A DNA stretch of 64,000 nucleotides from Natronomonas marina (GTDB taxonomy: Archaea > Halobacteriota > Halobacteria > Halobacteriales > Haloarculaceae). This document shows, piece by piece, positions 16,356 through 25,832 of this stretch (positions are counted from its first letter, which is position 1; each line of letters starts with the position of its first letter). The stretch lies in NCBI RefSeq assembly GCF_024298905.1, contig NZ_CP101154.1:3374932-3438931 (forward strand). Reading direction: 5' to 3'. The notes beneath the pieces were generated by a model. That model saw nothing but the letters and a program-made list of their open reading frames with translations. It had not been told where the DNA came from and ran no database searches. Both the position numbers and the translations under genes were made by a program.

Positions 16356-17396
16356 ATGAGACGACGCACGTTCGTCGCCGGCCTCGGGGCCGGCGTCGCC
16401 GCGACGGCGGGCTGTCTGGGGAACCAGGGCACCTCGGGGGACGGGGTGGTGACCGTCGCCACCTACGAGTCCTTCGTGGACGGGAACGAACCGGCCGGGC
16501 CGTGGCTCAAACAGGCCTTCGAGTCCCGGCGTGACGACGACGTGACCGTCGAGTTCCAGGTGCCCGAGAGCGGCATCAACCAGTACATCCAGCGCGCCAG
16601 GCAGGGCGCCGACATCGACGCGGACCTCTACGTCGGCCTCAACGTCGACGAACTCATCCGGCTGGACGAACAGCTCGACGAAGCGCTGTTCGACAGCATC
16701 GATGGCGACCTCGAGGGCGGCGACCGGGTGCTCGAGGAGCTCCGGTTCGATCCCGACGGCCGCGCGGTCCCCTACGACACCGGCTACATCAGTCTCGTCT
16801 ACGACGAGAGCGAGGTCGAACCCGAGACGTTCGCGGACCTCACCGCCGAGCGGAACCGCGGCGACCTCATCACCCAGAACGCCCAGCAGTCCGATCCGGG
16901 GCGGGCGTTCCTGCTGTGGACGATCCACGAGTTCGGCGAGGACGGCTACCTCGACTACTGGGCGGACCTGCAGGAAAACGAGGTTCGCATCCTCGGCTCC
17001 TGGGACGCCGCCTACAACGGCGCCTACCGCAACGGCGAGGCGCCGATGGTCGTCTCGTACTCGACGGACCAGGTGTACTACGGCGACACGACGCGACACC
17101 AGATCGGCTTCCTCAACGACCAGGGCTACGCCAACCCCGAGGGGATGGCCCGGTTCGCCGACGCCGGCGATCCCGAGGCGGCCGCCGACTTCATGGAGTT
17201 CGTGCTCACCAGCGAGGCCCAAGGCGAGATCGCGATGCGGAACGTCCAGTTCCCCGCCGTCGACGACGCCGCCCTCGACGAGGAGTTCGAACGGTTCGCC
17301 AAGGTCCCGCCCGAGCCGGTGACGTTCACCTACGAGGAACTGACCGGCAACCTCGAGGGGTGGATCGAGGACTGGGCCCGCCAGATCGCCGGCTGA
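16356..17396 (+). CDS. thiB: Thiamine-type ABC transporter substrate-binding lipoprotein
   Basis: A 346-residue protein. MRRRTFVAGLGAGVAATAG and Cys20 form a twin-arginine lipobox signal. The mature part has VVTVATYESFVDGNEPAGPWL, VPYDTGYISLVYDESEVEP and SWDAAYNGAYRNGEAPMVVSY, which match the ThiB/TbpA family of thiamine and thiamine-phosphate binding proteins. It captures the vitamin outside the membrane and delivers it to the permease encoded 3 nt downstream. The ATG at 16356 follows a TATA box. Without a thi-box the regulation would have to be by protein. Confidence 0.88.
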   Translation: MRRRTFVAGLGAGVAATAGCLGNQGTSGDGVVTVATYESFVDGNEPAGPWLKQAFESRRDDDVTVEFQVPESGINQYIQRARQGADIDADLYVGLNVDELIRLDEQLDEALFDSIDGDLEGGDRVLEELRFDPDGRAVPYDTGYISLVYDESEVEPETFADLTAERNRGDLITQNAQQSDPGRAFLLWTIHEFGEDGYLDYWADLQENEVRILGSWDAAYNGAYRNGEAPMVVSYSTDQVYYGDTTRHQIGFLNDQGYANPEGMARFADAGDPEAAADFMEFVLTSEAQGEIAMRNVQFPAVDDAALDEEFERFAKVPPEPVTFTYEELTGNLEGWIEDWARQIAG

Positions 17397-17399
17397 CCG

Positions 17400-19073
17400 A
17401 TGGATTGGCTCCGGCGGGTCGAACTCCCGTTTCTCGTCGCCGGGTTCGCGACGACCGCGCTGCTCGTCGTCATGCTGTACTACCCGGTTGCGAGCGTCCT
17501 CGTCGAGGGCGTCGTCGTCGACGGCCGCCCGTCGCTGTCGCCGCTCGTGGACGTCCTCGCGGACCCCTTCTACCACGACCTGTTCGGCTTTACGATCTAC
17601 CAGGCGATCCTGTCGACGCTTCTGAGCCTCGCGCTCGGCCTGCCGGGCGCGTACCTGCTGGCGCGCTTCGAGTTCCCCGGCCGGCGGACGCTGCAGTCCG
17701 TGACGCTGGTCCCGTTCGTGCTGCCGTCCATCATGGTCGCGATCGGCTTCGCCGCGATGTTCGGGACCAACGGGCCGCTCAATCGGGCGCTGGCCGCGCT
17801 CGGCCTCCCGAAACTCGAGCTCATGTTCACGCTGCGGATCATCGTCCTGGCGCACGCCTTCTACAACGCGCCGCTCGTGACGCGGATCGTGGCGGCCGCC
17901 TGGGAGGGCGTCGACGCCCGGACGGTCGAAACCGCCCGCAGCCTCGGCGCGTCGCCGCGCCGGGCGTTCGCCGACGTCGTCGCGCCACAGCTCGCGCCGG
18001 CCGTCCTCACGAGCGCGCTGCTCGTGTTCATCTTCACGTTCATGTCCTTCCCGATCGTGCTCGCGCTGGGCGGGCTGGAGCTGGCCACCGTCGAGGTGTG
18101 GCTCTACGACCGCATCACGCGACTCCGGCTCCAGGAGGCGGCCGCACTCGCGGTGCTGGAGGCCGTCGTGACGCTGGGACTGACCTACGCGTACCTCCAC
18201 TACGAGACCGCGCAGGCGGCGACCCGGAGCGTCGCACCACGGGTCCGCCGGCGGCTGTCCGCGGTCCACCCGCTCGAGGCGTTCGCGGTCGGCCTCTACG
18301 GCGTCGGCATCGCGGTCGTCTTCCTGGGTCCGATCGCCTCGATGCTGCTCGCGAGCGTGACGAACCTCGGCGGCGAGTTCACCCTCCAGTGGTACGAGTT
18401 CCTCCTCGCTCGCCGGGACGTCGCGGTCGGAACGCAGTCGGACGTCGCCATCCGCAACTCGCTCGTCTTTGCGGTCGGGACGCTGGCCGTCGCCGTCCCG
18501 ATGGGCGTCGTCGTCGCGCTGGCGACGGCCCGCGACACCCCGTCGGCGCGGGTCGTCGGGACGCTCGCAATGTTGCCCTTCGCCGTCTCCGGCGTCGTCG
18601 TCGGGTTCGGCCTGCTGCAGACGGTCGTCTTCGGCGTCGAGGTGCTCGGCCGCCGCGTGCAGGTGACCGGCGCCGTCGCCGTCGTCGCCGCCCACGCGGT
18701 CGGTGCCTACCCGTTCGTCGTTCGGACCGTCGCGCCGGCACTGTCCTCGATGGACGACCGCCTCGTCGAGACCACCCGCAGCCTCGGCGCCTCCCGGACC
18801 CGCGCGCTCGTGGACGTCGAGTTGCCGCTGGTCGCCCCCGCCGTCGCCGCCGGCGCTGCCTTCGCCTTCGCCATCAGCATCGGCGAGTTCAACTCGACGG
18901 TCGTCCTCGTGGAGGGCAGCGACGCCTACACGATGCCGGTCGCCGTCGAGCGGTACCTCTCGGCCCGGCCGCTCGGGCCCGCGGCCGCGATGGGGACGGT
19001 ACTCCTGGTCGTGACGAGCGTCAGTTTCGTGGTCATCGAACGCGTCGGCGGGTACGGAGGCTTCGCCCGATGA
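17400..19073 (+). CDS. thiP: Thiamine-type ABC transporter permease, two fused domains
   Basis: A 557-residue protein with about twelve membrane segments and two permease domains in tandem. Each has the cytoplasmic coupling loop: VETARSLGASPRRAFADVV in the first half and VETTRSLGASRTRALVDVE in the second. Fusion of both halves is characteristic of ThiP and of Fe(III)/sulfate-type type I importers. The ATG at 17400 is 3 nt after the thiB stop. It forms the membrane channel served by thiQ. Confidence 0.9.
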   Translation: MDWLRRVELPFLVAGFATTALLVVMLYYPVASVLVEGVVVDGRPSLSPLVDVLADPFYHDLFGFTIYQAILSTLLSLALGLPGAYLLARFEFPGRRTLQSVTLVPFVLPSIMVAIGFAAMFGTNGPLNRALAALGLPKLELMFTLRIIVLAHAFYNAPLVTRIVAAAWEGVDARTVETARSLGASPRRAFADVVAPQLAPAVLTSALLVFIFTFMSFPIVLALGGLELATVEVWLYDRITRLRLQEAAALAVLEAVVTLGLTYAYLHYETAQAATRSVAPRVRRRLSAVHPLEAFAVGLYGVGIAVVFLGPIASMLLASVTNLGGEFTLQWYEFLLARRDVAVGTQSDVAIRNSLVFAVGTLAVAVPMGVVVALATARDTPSARVVGTLAMLPFAVSGVVVGFGLLQTVVFGVEVLGRRVQVTGAVAVVAAHAVGAYPFVVRTVAPALSSMDDRLVETTRSLGASRTRALVDVELPLVAPAVAAGAAFAFAISIGEFNSTVVLVEGSDAYTMPVAVERYLSARPLGPAAAMGTVLLVVTSVSFVVIERVGGYGGFAR

Positions 19074-19092
19074 CGACCCGGAGGCCACGCCG

Positions 19093-20139
19093 ATGCGAGT
19101 GACGCTGGACGCCGTCTCGAAGCGCTACGGCCCGACGACGGCGGTGTCGGACCTCACCGCGACCGTCGAGGACGGCGAGTTCTTCACGCTCGTCGGCCCC
19201 TCGGGGTGCGGCAAGACCACGACGCTGCGGCTGCTTGCCGGCTTCGAGGCCCCCACGGAGGGCGCCATCCGCTTCGACGCCGAGTCGATGGCGGGCGTGC
19301 CGCCGGAGGACCGCGGCGTCGGCCTGGTCTTCCAGAGCTACGCCCTCTTCCCCCACATGACGGTCGCCGAGAACGTTGGCTACGGGCTCCGGTTTTCCGA
19401 CCCACCCGGCGGTCTCTCGACGGACGAGCGGGTCGCCGAACTCCTCGAACTCGTCGACCTCCCGGGGATGGGCGACCGCAATCCGACCGAACTATCGGGC
19501 GGCCAGCAACAGCGGGTCGCGCTGGCGCGGGCGCTGGCGCCCGACCCCGACCTCCTGCTGCTCGACGAACCGATGAGCGCGCTGGACGCCCGTCTCCGGG
19601 AACGGCTCCGGCGGGACGTCCGCGAGATACAGCAGGACCTCGGCGTCACGACGGTGTACGTCACCCACGACCAGGCGGAGGCGCTGGCCGTCTCCGACCG
19701 CGTGGCGGTCCTCTCGGACGGCCGACTCGAGCAGGTCGGCCGCCCCCGCGACCTGTACCGCCGCCCCGAGAGCCGGTTCGTCGCGGAGTTCCTCGGCGAG
19801 AACAACGTCTTCGACGCCGAGGTGGTCGACGGGTCGGGACCTGGAGGTGAAACGGAGGGGTCGTCGGTCCGGGTGCAGGGTCACGATTTCCGCCTCTCTC
19901 CGGTGGAGATGCCGTCCGACGGCCGTCTGACGTTCTGCGTCCGCCCGGCCGCCTTCCGGCGCGACGCCGGCGAGAACCGCATCACCGCCGACGTCCTCGA
20001 CAGCGAGTTCCTCGGCGAGACCACCCGCGTCCACCTCGCGTGGGAGGGCCGCCGCCTCGTCGTCGCGCTCGACAATCCACCGGAGATCGACGAGGTGACG
20101 GTCGGCTTCGACCCCGACGACGCGTGGGTCCTACCCTGA
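19093..20139 (+). CDS. thiQ: Thiamine-type ABC transporter ATP-binding protein
   Basis: A 348-residue ATPase: Walker A GPSGCGKTT, Q-loop in LVFQSYALFPHMTV, signature LSGGQQQR, Walker B LLLLDEPMS and switch histidine in YVTHDQAEAL. After residue 240 there is an OB-like C-terminal domain (FCVRPAAFRR), a regulatory fold of CUT1-like importers. It is 19 nt downstream of the permease. Its last 9 nt overlap the convergent helicase gene. Sequence alone does not separate thiamine from other CUT1 substrates; the call follows its partners. Confidence 0.88.
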   Translation: MRVTLDAVSKRYGPTTAVSDLTATVEDGEFFTLVGPSGCGKTTTLRLLAGFEAPTEGAIRFDAESMAGVPPEDRGVGLVFQSYALFPHMTVAENVGYGLRFSDPPGGLSTDERVAELLELVDLPGMGDRNPTELSGGQQQRVALARALAPDPDLLLLDEPMSALDARLRERLRRDVREIQQDLGVTTVYVTHDQAEALAVSDRVAVLSDGRLEQVGRPRDLYRRPESRFVAEFLGENNVFDAEVVDGSGPGGETEGSSVRVQGHDFRLSPVEMPSDGRLTFCVRPAAFRRDAGENRITADVLDSEFLGETTRVHLAWEGRRLVVALDNPPEIDEVTVGFDPDDAWVLP

Positions 20140-22491
20140 GTCGTCCCAGAACCGCTCGAGGGCGAACTCGAACATGTCGGTGCTGACGGCGTCGAACTCC
20201 TCGCGCTCGGCCTCGCCGAGCAACTCGCGGACGCTGTCCCACGACTCGCGGGCGTAGCGCTCGTCGCACAGCACCCGGACGCCCCGCTCGTCGGGCCCGC
20301 GGATGACGCGCCCGACGGCCTGTCTGGCCTTCCGGACGGCCGGCACCGCCAGCGCGGACCGGAAGCCGTCGCCGAAGGCGCGGTCGTAGGCCGTCCGGAC
20401 CGCCCGCGTGCGGGGACTCGCGGTGTTGATGATGGGGACGCCGCAGACGATGGCCGCCGAGAGGCGGTCGCCCCGGTAGTCGACGCCCTCCGTCAGCGTC
20501 CCGCGGAGGCTGGTGACGAGCACCTTCGGGTCGCCGTCGAAGAACGCCCGCTTGAGGCGCTCGGTCGCCACGTCGTCCGTCGAGGCGTCGACGAGCACCT
20601 CCTTGTCGCAGTCGTCGAGAACCGAGGCGGCCCACTCCGCCTCCCGATAGGAGGGCATCCCGACGAGGACGTTGCCGGGCGCGGCCGCCACCTGCCGGAT
20701 GGCGCGGGCGTGGGCGTGGCGGGTCTCGGTGTCCTCGCCGGGATTGCCGCGGTTAGCGTAGGTGAACTTCGGCGTCGACAGCGCCATCGAGGCGCGGTTG
20801 GACTCGGGGAACTCCAGACCGTAGGTCCGCTCGACGACCGGCCGGTCGGCCTCCGACTCGAGGTGCCGGAGACCGGTCACCTCCGCGAAGACGTCCAGCG
20901 GTTCCAGCGTCGCGCTCATCAGGACGCCGCCGCCGAACTCGCCGAGGCGCTCGCCGATGGCGCCGGCCGGCAGGCAGTTGTGCAGCGAGTAGCGGGCGAC
21001 GTAGGCCCGTCGCCACGACTCGGCCGGCCGGCTCTCGTCGATGGTTCGCTCCAGCCGTATCTCCCGGAAGAAGTCCGTGTGGTCGGCCCGGTACCACGTC
21101 GAAAGCGTCCGGCCGACCGCCGGGGCCGCCCGGCGGGTGTCCTCCTCCTCGAGGGTGTTCAGCACGCGGGCGACGACGGCACAGACCGTCTCGCTCCGGG
21201 TCCAGACCTTCGCGTCGAAGCCGTTGCGCTCGGCCCACGCCGTCAGTTCGTCGACGCCCGGTTCCTCCGGGTCCCGGAGCGGTATCTCGTCGTCCTCGAG
21301 GTCCGGGAGGTTCCGCCGCCAGCCCGGCCGTTCGGCGTCGAGGTGGTCGGTCACGCGGCGATCGAGTTCCTCCTCAAGCGCCGAGAGGAACCGGCGGGTG
21401 TCGCGCAACTCCCCGAGCGTCACGTCCGTCTCGTCCAGTTCCTCCCGAATCGTCGCGGCCGCTTCCTTCGCGTCGCGGCCGTGACGGGCGTCCTGGCCCG
21501 CCTCCTCCATCGCCGCCAGCGGCTGGATGACCCGCGACAGTTCCGCGCCGGCGTCCGAAAGCGCCCGGTCGGAGACATCGTCGCCGACCAGTTCCCGGAC
21601 GCGCGGTTCGAGCATGTGCGCCTCGTCGCAGACGACGAACGTCTCCTCGTCGACGAGGGCGCCGGTGAAGGACTGCACCGTCGTCGGGTCGAAGGCGTGG
21701 TAGTAGTTGCCGACGAGCACCTCCAGTTTCGGCAGCAGCGCGCCCATCACCGAGTGCGGACAGGAGCCGTGACTCGCCGACAGCCGGACGAGGTCCTCGG
21801 GTTCGACGAGACCCACGTCCGTCGGGTCGAAGGGGACGGCCTCCGAGGGGTCGCCGTCCTCGGGCAGGTCCGCGAGGAACCCCGCGTAGAAGGGGCAGTA
21901 CTCGACGTCGCCGTCGCCGCCCTCGGGCGTCTCGGGCGGATAGGGGGTCGGCTCGCCGGCGGCCTCGAGGTAGGTCGCGCCGCCGCCCTCGCGGGCGCCG
22001 GAGTCGGCGAGGCCGACCTGCTGGCTGCGCGCCTCGGCCGCGAGCGAGTCGGCGGTCGTCCCCTCGGTCAGCGCCCGGGTCCGCTCGCGGAGCCCCTCGC
22101 AGCGCTCGTAGACGTTGCCGTCGTCGATGTCGCCGGCGCCGGCGAGGTTGTACGGGCAGACGTCGGCCTTCCCGACGAGCGTCATCGCCGAGACGGGCCG
22201 CCAGTCGTCCGGCAGGTTCGCGTTGATGGTCCGGAGGTCCTCCTCGAACTGCCGCAGTTGCTGTTTGACGCTCGTGAGGACGAACACGCGCTCGAAGTCC
22301 GAATCCGGGTCCCGGACGAGGTCGATGCCGGCGGTCAGCGCCAGCATCGTCTTGCCAGTCCCGCAGGCGCCCTCCAGGGCCAGGAAGCCCGAATTGCGGG
22401 CCGTCTCGATTGCGGTCTCGATGCCGTCGACCTGCTCGTCGTAGGGCTCGTCGTGGCCGAAGATGGGGCGCCAGTCGGGGTCGGCGGACAC
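20131..22491 (-). CDS. XPD/Rad3-like ATP-dependent DNA helicase with Fe-S domain
   Basis: A 786-residue superfamily 2 helicase. Walker A is GACGTGKTMLA near residue 42, DEAH is in VVCDEAHMLEPRV near residue 290. Candidate Fe-S cysteines occur in ADVCPYN, YERCEGL, VEYCPFY and HGSCPHS, with an insert of about 95 residues between the second and third. GRVIRGPDERGVRV near residue 720 is motif VI. It is larger than and different from the helicase at 5259. The GTG at 22491 is chosen because the longer frame would overlap the divergent promoter of the DUF1684 gene. Likely role: repair or transcription-linked unwinding. Confidence 0.88.
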   Translation of the reverse strand: MSADPDWRPIFGHDEPYDEQVDGIETAIETARNSGFLALEGACGTGKTMLALTAGIDLVRDPDSDFERVFVLTSVKQQLRQFEEDLRTINANLPDDWRPVSAMTLVGKADVCPYNLAGAGDIDDGNVYERCEGLRERTRALTEGTTADSLAAEARSQQVGLADSGAREGGGATYLEAAGEPTPYPPETPEGGDGDVEYCPFYAGFLADLPEDGDPSEAVPFDPTDVGLVEPEDLVRLSASHGSCPHSVMGALLPKLEVLVGNYYHAFDPTTVQSFTGALVDEETFVVCDEAHMLEPRVRELVGDDVSDRALSDAGAELSRVIQPLAAMEEAGQDARHGRDAKEAAATIREELDETDVTLGELRDTRRFLSALEEELDRRVTDHLDAERPGWRRNLPDLEDDEIPLRDPEEPGVDELTAWAERNGFDAKVWTRSETVCAVVARVLNTLEEEDTRRAAPAVGRTLSTWYRADHTDFFREIRLERTIDESRPAESWRRAYVARYSLHNCLPAGAIGERLGEFGGGVLMSATLEPLDVFAEVTGLRHLESEADRPVVERTYGLEFPESNRASMALSTPKFTYANRGNPGEDTETRHAHARAIRQVAAAPGNVLVGMPSYREAEWAASVLDDCDKEVLVDASTDDVATERLKRAFFDGDPKVLVTSLRGTLTEGVDYRGDRLSAAIVCGVPIINTASPRTRAVRTAYDRAFGDGFRSALAVPAVRKARQAVGRVIRGPDERGVRVLCDERYARESWDSVRELLGEAEREEFDAVSTDMFEFALERFWDDSG

Positions 22492-22591
22492 GTCCGGAGG
22501 TGACGCGCCTTCGCCTAAAGACGTGTCGAACGGGAAGCCGACGGCGGCGCCCGCCGGGCGGCTTATGGGGCCGAACCACCACGTACCGGGT

Positions 22592-23158
22592 ATGGAGTTC
22601 GACACCGACGCCTGGCGGACGGAACTGCGGTCCTACCGCGACCAGAAGGACGAGCAGTTCGCCGAGTCCCGGCAGTCGCCGCTGCCGCCAGACGAGCGAG
22701 CGGAGTTCGACGGACTGGACTACTTCGAGCCGGACCCCGACTACCGGGTCGAGGCGACGGTCGAGACCGTCGACAGCGACGAGACGGTGACGATGGAGAC
22801 GTCGACCGAGGGCGAACAGCTGTACCACCGGGCCACTCGCCTCTCCTTCGAGGTGCCCGACGCGTCCGGCGAGGCGACGGAGGCGACGCTCGTCGCCTAC
22901 CAGCGCGTCGACCACGACGGCGGGTCGCTGTTCGTCCCGTTCCGGGACAAGACGACCGGCCAGCAGACCTACCCCGGCGGCCGGTACATGGAACTGCACC
23001 ACGACGGGAACCTGGAGGACGGCGCGGAGGTGCCGCTGGACTTCAACCTCGCGTACAGCCCCTTCTGTGCGTACAGCGACGCCTACGAGTGCCCGCTACC
23101 GCCGCGGGAGAACTGGCTGGAGATTGCGATTCCGGCCGGCGAGCGGTACGAGGGTTAG
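22592..23158 (+). CDS. DUF1684 family protein
   Basis: A 188-residue soluble protein. The family pattern is clear: RSYRDQKDEQFAES at the start, FEPDPDYRVEA, PFRDKTTGQQTYPGGRYME, and near the end DFNLAYSPFCAYSDAY followed by CPLPPRENWLEIAIPAGE. The two cysteines and NPxC/CPLPP segment are conserved in DUF1684, whose function is unknown. The ATG at 22592 is about 27 nt after a weak TATA-like CTTATG near 22562. Its end overlaps the convergent methyltransferase gene by 4 nt. Confidence 0.88.
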   Translation: MEFDTDAWRTELRSYRDQKDEQFAESRQSPLPPDERAEFDGLDYFEPDPDYRVEATVETVDSDETVTMETSTEGEQLYHRATRLSFEVPDASGEATEATLVAYQRVDHDGGSLFVPFRDKTTGQQTYPGGRYMELHHDGNLEDGAEVPLDFNLAYSPFCAYSDAYECPLPPRENWLEIAIPAGERYEG

Positions 23159-23835
23159 GGCACGACCCCGGCGGTCAGCAGCGTCCCGAACTCCCGGTAG
23201 CGCTCGACCATGTCCTCGCGGGACTCCCAGTCGTCGGTCGGGAACTCGCTCGCCGGCGGAATCTCCGTCTCGCGGTCCGGGATGGTGTCCTGTTCGGCGA
23301 CGACGAAGCCGGCCGCCCTGAAGGCCTCGCGGTAGTCCTCGTAGTCCCACAGCGTCATCTCGATGTCGATGTTCTCCTGCCACTCGTGGGTGTGAACGTT
23401 CTCCTCGAAGTAGTTGACCGCACAGTAGAACGTCCCGCCGGGCCGGAGCACCCGCCGGAGTTCCTCGAGGGCGCCGACCGGGTCGGGGGCGTAGTAGAAG
23501 GCCTCCATCGAGAAGGCGTGGTCGACGCTGTCGTCGGCGAACGGCAGCGACTGGAAGTCCCCGACGACGTAGGCGACGCGTGGGTCGTCGGTGTAGCTCC
23601 GGGCGTTTTCGACCATCTCGGGGGCGCCGTCGAGGCCGTAGGCGCGGGCGGCCCCGTCGGCCTCCCGGAGCGCGCGGGCGGCGTAGCCGCTGCCACAGCC
23701 CAGATCGAGGACGGTGTCGCCGGTCTCGACGGGCATCCGCGCGAGGGCGTGTTTCGCGGTGTGCCAGTGGCGCTCTTCCATCCCGCGGTCCCGGCCGTCG
23801 GCGGCCCAGGCGTCGAACTCGGCTCGGACGCTCAT
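23155..23835 (-). CDS. Class I SAM-dependent methyltransferase
   Basis: A 226-residue protein with the standard fold: VLDLGCGSGYAARALRE near residue 43 (SAM motif I), GLDGAPEMVENAR (motif II), DFQSLPFADDSVDHAFSME (post II/motif IV) and RRVLRPGGTFYCAV (motif VI). The C-terminal part is rich in acidic residues and has WDYEDYREAFRAAGF, typical of methyltransferase type 11 proteins acting on small molecules. Substrate unknown. It converges with the DUF1684 gene. Confidence 0.88.
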   Translation of the reverse strand: MSVRAEFDAWAADGRDRGMEERHWHTAKHALARMPVETGDTVLDLGCGSGYAARALREADGAARAYGLDGAPEMVENARSYTDDPRVAYVVGDFQSLPFADDSVDHAFSMEAFYYAPDPVGALEELRRVLRPGGTFYCAVNYFEENVHTHEWQENIDIEMTLWDYEDYREAFRAAGFVVAEQDTIPDRETEIPPASEFPTDDWESREDMVERYREFGTLLTAGVVP

Positions 23836-23920
23836 GCCGGCGGTTCGACGCGCGGCGGGTTAACCGCCACGAACCAACGCGGAGAACAGACGTTATGGTC
23901 GCGGCCGTGCTCGGTCCGGC

Positions 23921-24349
23921 ATGGCCCGGTTCCGCCCGCACCGTCGCTTCCGGTTGGCCGACTCCGCCCAGCAGGTCGTCGGCGGGTTCCTGCTGGCCGG
24001 CCCGTTCGTCGTCACCGAGGAGGTGTGGGTGCTCGCCGAGAGCATGAACGTCTATCAGGCGCTTTTGACGGTCGCCATCGTGTTCACCATCGGCTACGCG
24101 GCGCTGTACAAGGCGGCCGACCGGGACCCCGAGGACGACTTCGAACTCGCCGGCGTTCCCGCCAGGTTCGCCTCGCTGATGCTCGTCTCCTACGGTGCGG
24201 TCCTGGTCCTGGCGGTCGCGTTCGACGCGCCCGGAACCTTCCTCGCCGACCTCCCGCCTCGACGGACCGCCGTCGTCACCGCGAAGGCGGTCGGCATCGG
24301 CGCGGTCTTCAGCGTCGTCGGCGCCGCGACGGCCGACTCGGTGTTCTAG
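23921..24349 (+). CDS. DUF2391 family membrane protein
   Basis: A 142-residue protein with four hydrophobic segments (residues about 18-36, 45-62, 84-103 and 118-138). The opening RLADSAQQVVGGFLLAGPF and VVTEEVWVLAESMN match DUF2391, a family of haloarchaeal membrane proteins of unknown role. A TATA-like GTTATGG about 30 nt upstream of the ATG suggests a leaderless transcript. The next gene is in the same direction but has its own TATA-like element. Confidence 0.8.
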   Translation: MARFRPHRRFRLADSAQQVVGGFLLAGPFVVTEEVWVLAESMNVYQALLTVAIVFTIGYAALYKAADRDPEDDFELAGVPARFASLMLVSYGAVLVLAVAFDAPGTFLADLPPRRTAVVTAKAVGIGAVFSVVGAATADSVF

Positions 24350-24400
24350 GGCGGGCGCGCCTGACAATGATTTAAGATGGCCCCGGCCCCGTACCTCGGT

Positions 24401-24979
24401 ATGGACTACGAACTCGCCATCGAGAACGCACCCGACACCGTACCTGGCGGGACGGGGGTTCTGCTGGTCCACCCGTCGACGGGCGAGACGGACCGAATCG
24501 ACACCGACTTCCTGAAGTCCGACACCGACCACCTGCTCGTCATCTCGACGCGGACGACGGCCCGGGAGGTCCAGCAGAAACTGGAGTACTACGACGTCGA
24601 CGAGACGAAGGCCGACATCCTCGACACGCTCTCCGTCGAGCGGGGCTACTCCCGGCGACCGTCCGATCACGTCCACTACGTCTCCTCGCCGGACGACCTG
24701 GCCGGCATCGTCGACATAACGAGGGAGTTCCTCGCCGACAACGAGGGCAAGCGGCGGGTCAGCCTCGACTCCATCACCGAGATGGCCTACTACGCCGACG
24801 AGGAGCGGGCGATGGAGGCCGTCGAGGAGATACTCGACCTGCTCGCCGAGTACGACGCCGTCGGTCTCTTCCACCTCTCGGCGGAGGTCCACGACGAGGA
24901 GGCGGTCACCGAGTTCCAGGCGCTCTTCGACGGCGTCGTCACGCTCTCGGAGGACGGCACCGTCTACGCCGACTTCTAG
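24401..24979 (+). CDS. RecA-fold-like haloarchaeal protein (DUF7504/HTR-like)
   Basis: A 192-residue protein. MDYELAIENAPDTVPGGTG and LLVHPSTGETDRIDTDFL are followed by a strand-helix pattern HLLVISTRTTAREVQQKL and RRVSLDSITEMAYYADEE, as in KaiC/RecA-like domains that have lost the P-loop. I recall such proteins as HTR-like or DUF7504-type in haloarchaea, where they may act in signalling. The ATG at 24401 is chosen over 24377 because TTTAAG at 24371-24376 gives normal spacing for a leaderless start. It overlaps the end of the convergent aldolase gene by 4 nt. Confidence 0.7.
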   Translation: MDYELAIENAPDTVPGGTGVLLVHPSTGETDRIDTDFLKSDTDHLLVISTRTTAREVQQKLEYYDVDETKADILDTLSVERGYSRRPSDHVHYVSSPDDLAGIVDITREFLADNEGKRRVSLDSITEMAYYADEERAMEAVEEILDLLAEYDAVGLFHLSAEVHDEEAVTEFQALFDGVVTLSEDGTVYADF

Positions 24980-25713
24980 AGGACGTCCTCGGCGGTCCCG
25001 ACGGCGCGTCGCTGCCCCTCGACGAGGTGCGTGAAGTCGGCGCCGGCGACGAGGAAGTCGATCCCGAGCGACCCCAGCGAGCGTATCCCCTCGGGCGTGG
25101 TGCCGAGCGTGCCGACTGGGACGCCGGCCGTCTCGCCCGCCGACAGCACCGCCTCGACGGCGGCGACGAACTCGGGCGCCCCGAAGTCCGGGAAGCAACC
25201 GAGCGACGTCGAGAGGTCGGCCGGCCCGACGAACAGCGCGTCGACGCCGTCGACGGCGGCGATGTCGGCGGCGTTCTCGACGGCCGCCTCGCGCTCTATC
25301 TGGACGACGACCGACAGGTCGCGGTGGCCGTCGGCGACGTAGGACTCGAAGTCCCGCCCGTAGTCGGCGGCCCTGGCGGCCGCGACGCCGCGGACGCCCT
25401 CGGGCGGGTACCGGGTGGCCGCGACGGCCTCGCGGGCCGCCGCGGCGTCGTCGACCATCGGCACCAGCAGGCCGTCGGGCCCGAGGTCCAGCAGGCGCTT
25501 GATGCGGACCGGATCGTTCCAGGGGACCCGGACGACCGACCGGCAGTCCCGCGCGGCGACCGCACGCAGGCAGTCGGCGACCGTCTCCAGGCCGAGCGGC
25601 GCGTGTTCGGTGTCGACGACGGCGAAGTCGACGTCGCCGCCGGCCGCTATCTCGGCGACTGCGGGGTCGCCGAGCGAACACCACGTCCCGACCGCGTCGT
25701 ACAGGTCGTCCAT
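24976..25713 (-). CDS. HpcH/HpaI aldolase family protein
   Basis: A 245-residue TIM-barrel protein. DAVGTWCSLGDPAVAEI, DFAVVDTEHAPLG, VVRVPWNDPVRIKR, DGLLVPMVDDAAAAREAV, VVQIEREAAVENA and FVGPADLSTSLG give the class II pyruvate aldolase pattern, with the metal-binding glutamate in QIERE and aspartate in VGPADL. The reaction is probably reversible aldol cleavage of a 2-keto-hydroxy acid to pyruvate and an aldehyde. The ATG at 25713 is used because the upstream extension has no family match. No pathway neighbours are present. Confidence 0.88.
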   Translation of the reverse strand: MDDLYDAVGTWCSLGDPAVAEIAAGGDVDFAVVDTEHAPLGLETVADCLRAVAARDCRSVVRVPWNDPVRIKRLLDLGPDGLLVPMVDDAAAAREAVAATRYPPEGVRGVAAARAADYGRDFESYVADGHRDLSVVVQIEREAAVENAADIAAVDGVDALFVGPADLSTSLGCFPDFGAPEFVAAVEAVLSAGETAGVPVGTLGTTPEGIRSLGSLGIDFLVAGADFTHLVEGQRRAVGTAEDVL

Positions 25714-25832
25714 AGTCGATACGCGGCCGCCGCCGGCAAAACACCTCGGGCCGTGTTCCGTGCTGTCACGGGACAAAAAGAACCGGAGAGTCGGGGCGGT
25801 ACGATTACGGGCCGGTTGGCCGACACGCCGCC

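Noticed and set aside
16300-16356. A TPP riboswitch before thiB
   Set aside because: The TATA-like element about 27 nt before the ATG leaves no leader to hold one.
15273-19088. A 1271-residue minus-strand frame covering the thiamine operon
   Set aside because: Only its 3' part (the AI-2E permease, 15273-16271) is coding; the rest is the antisense shadow of thiBPQ with Arg/Gly/Asp-rich composition, an effect of high GC.
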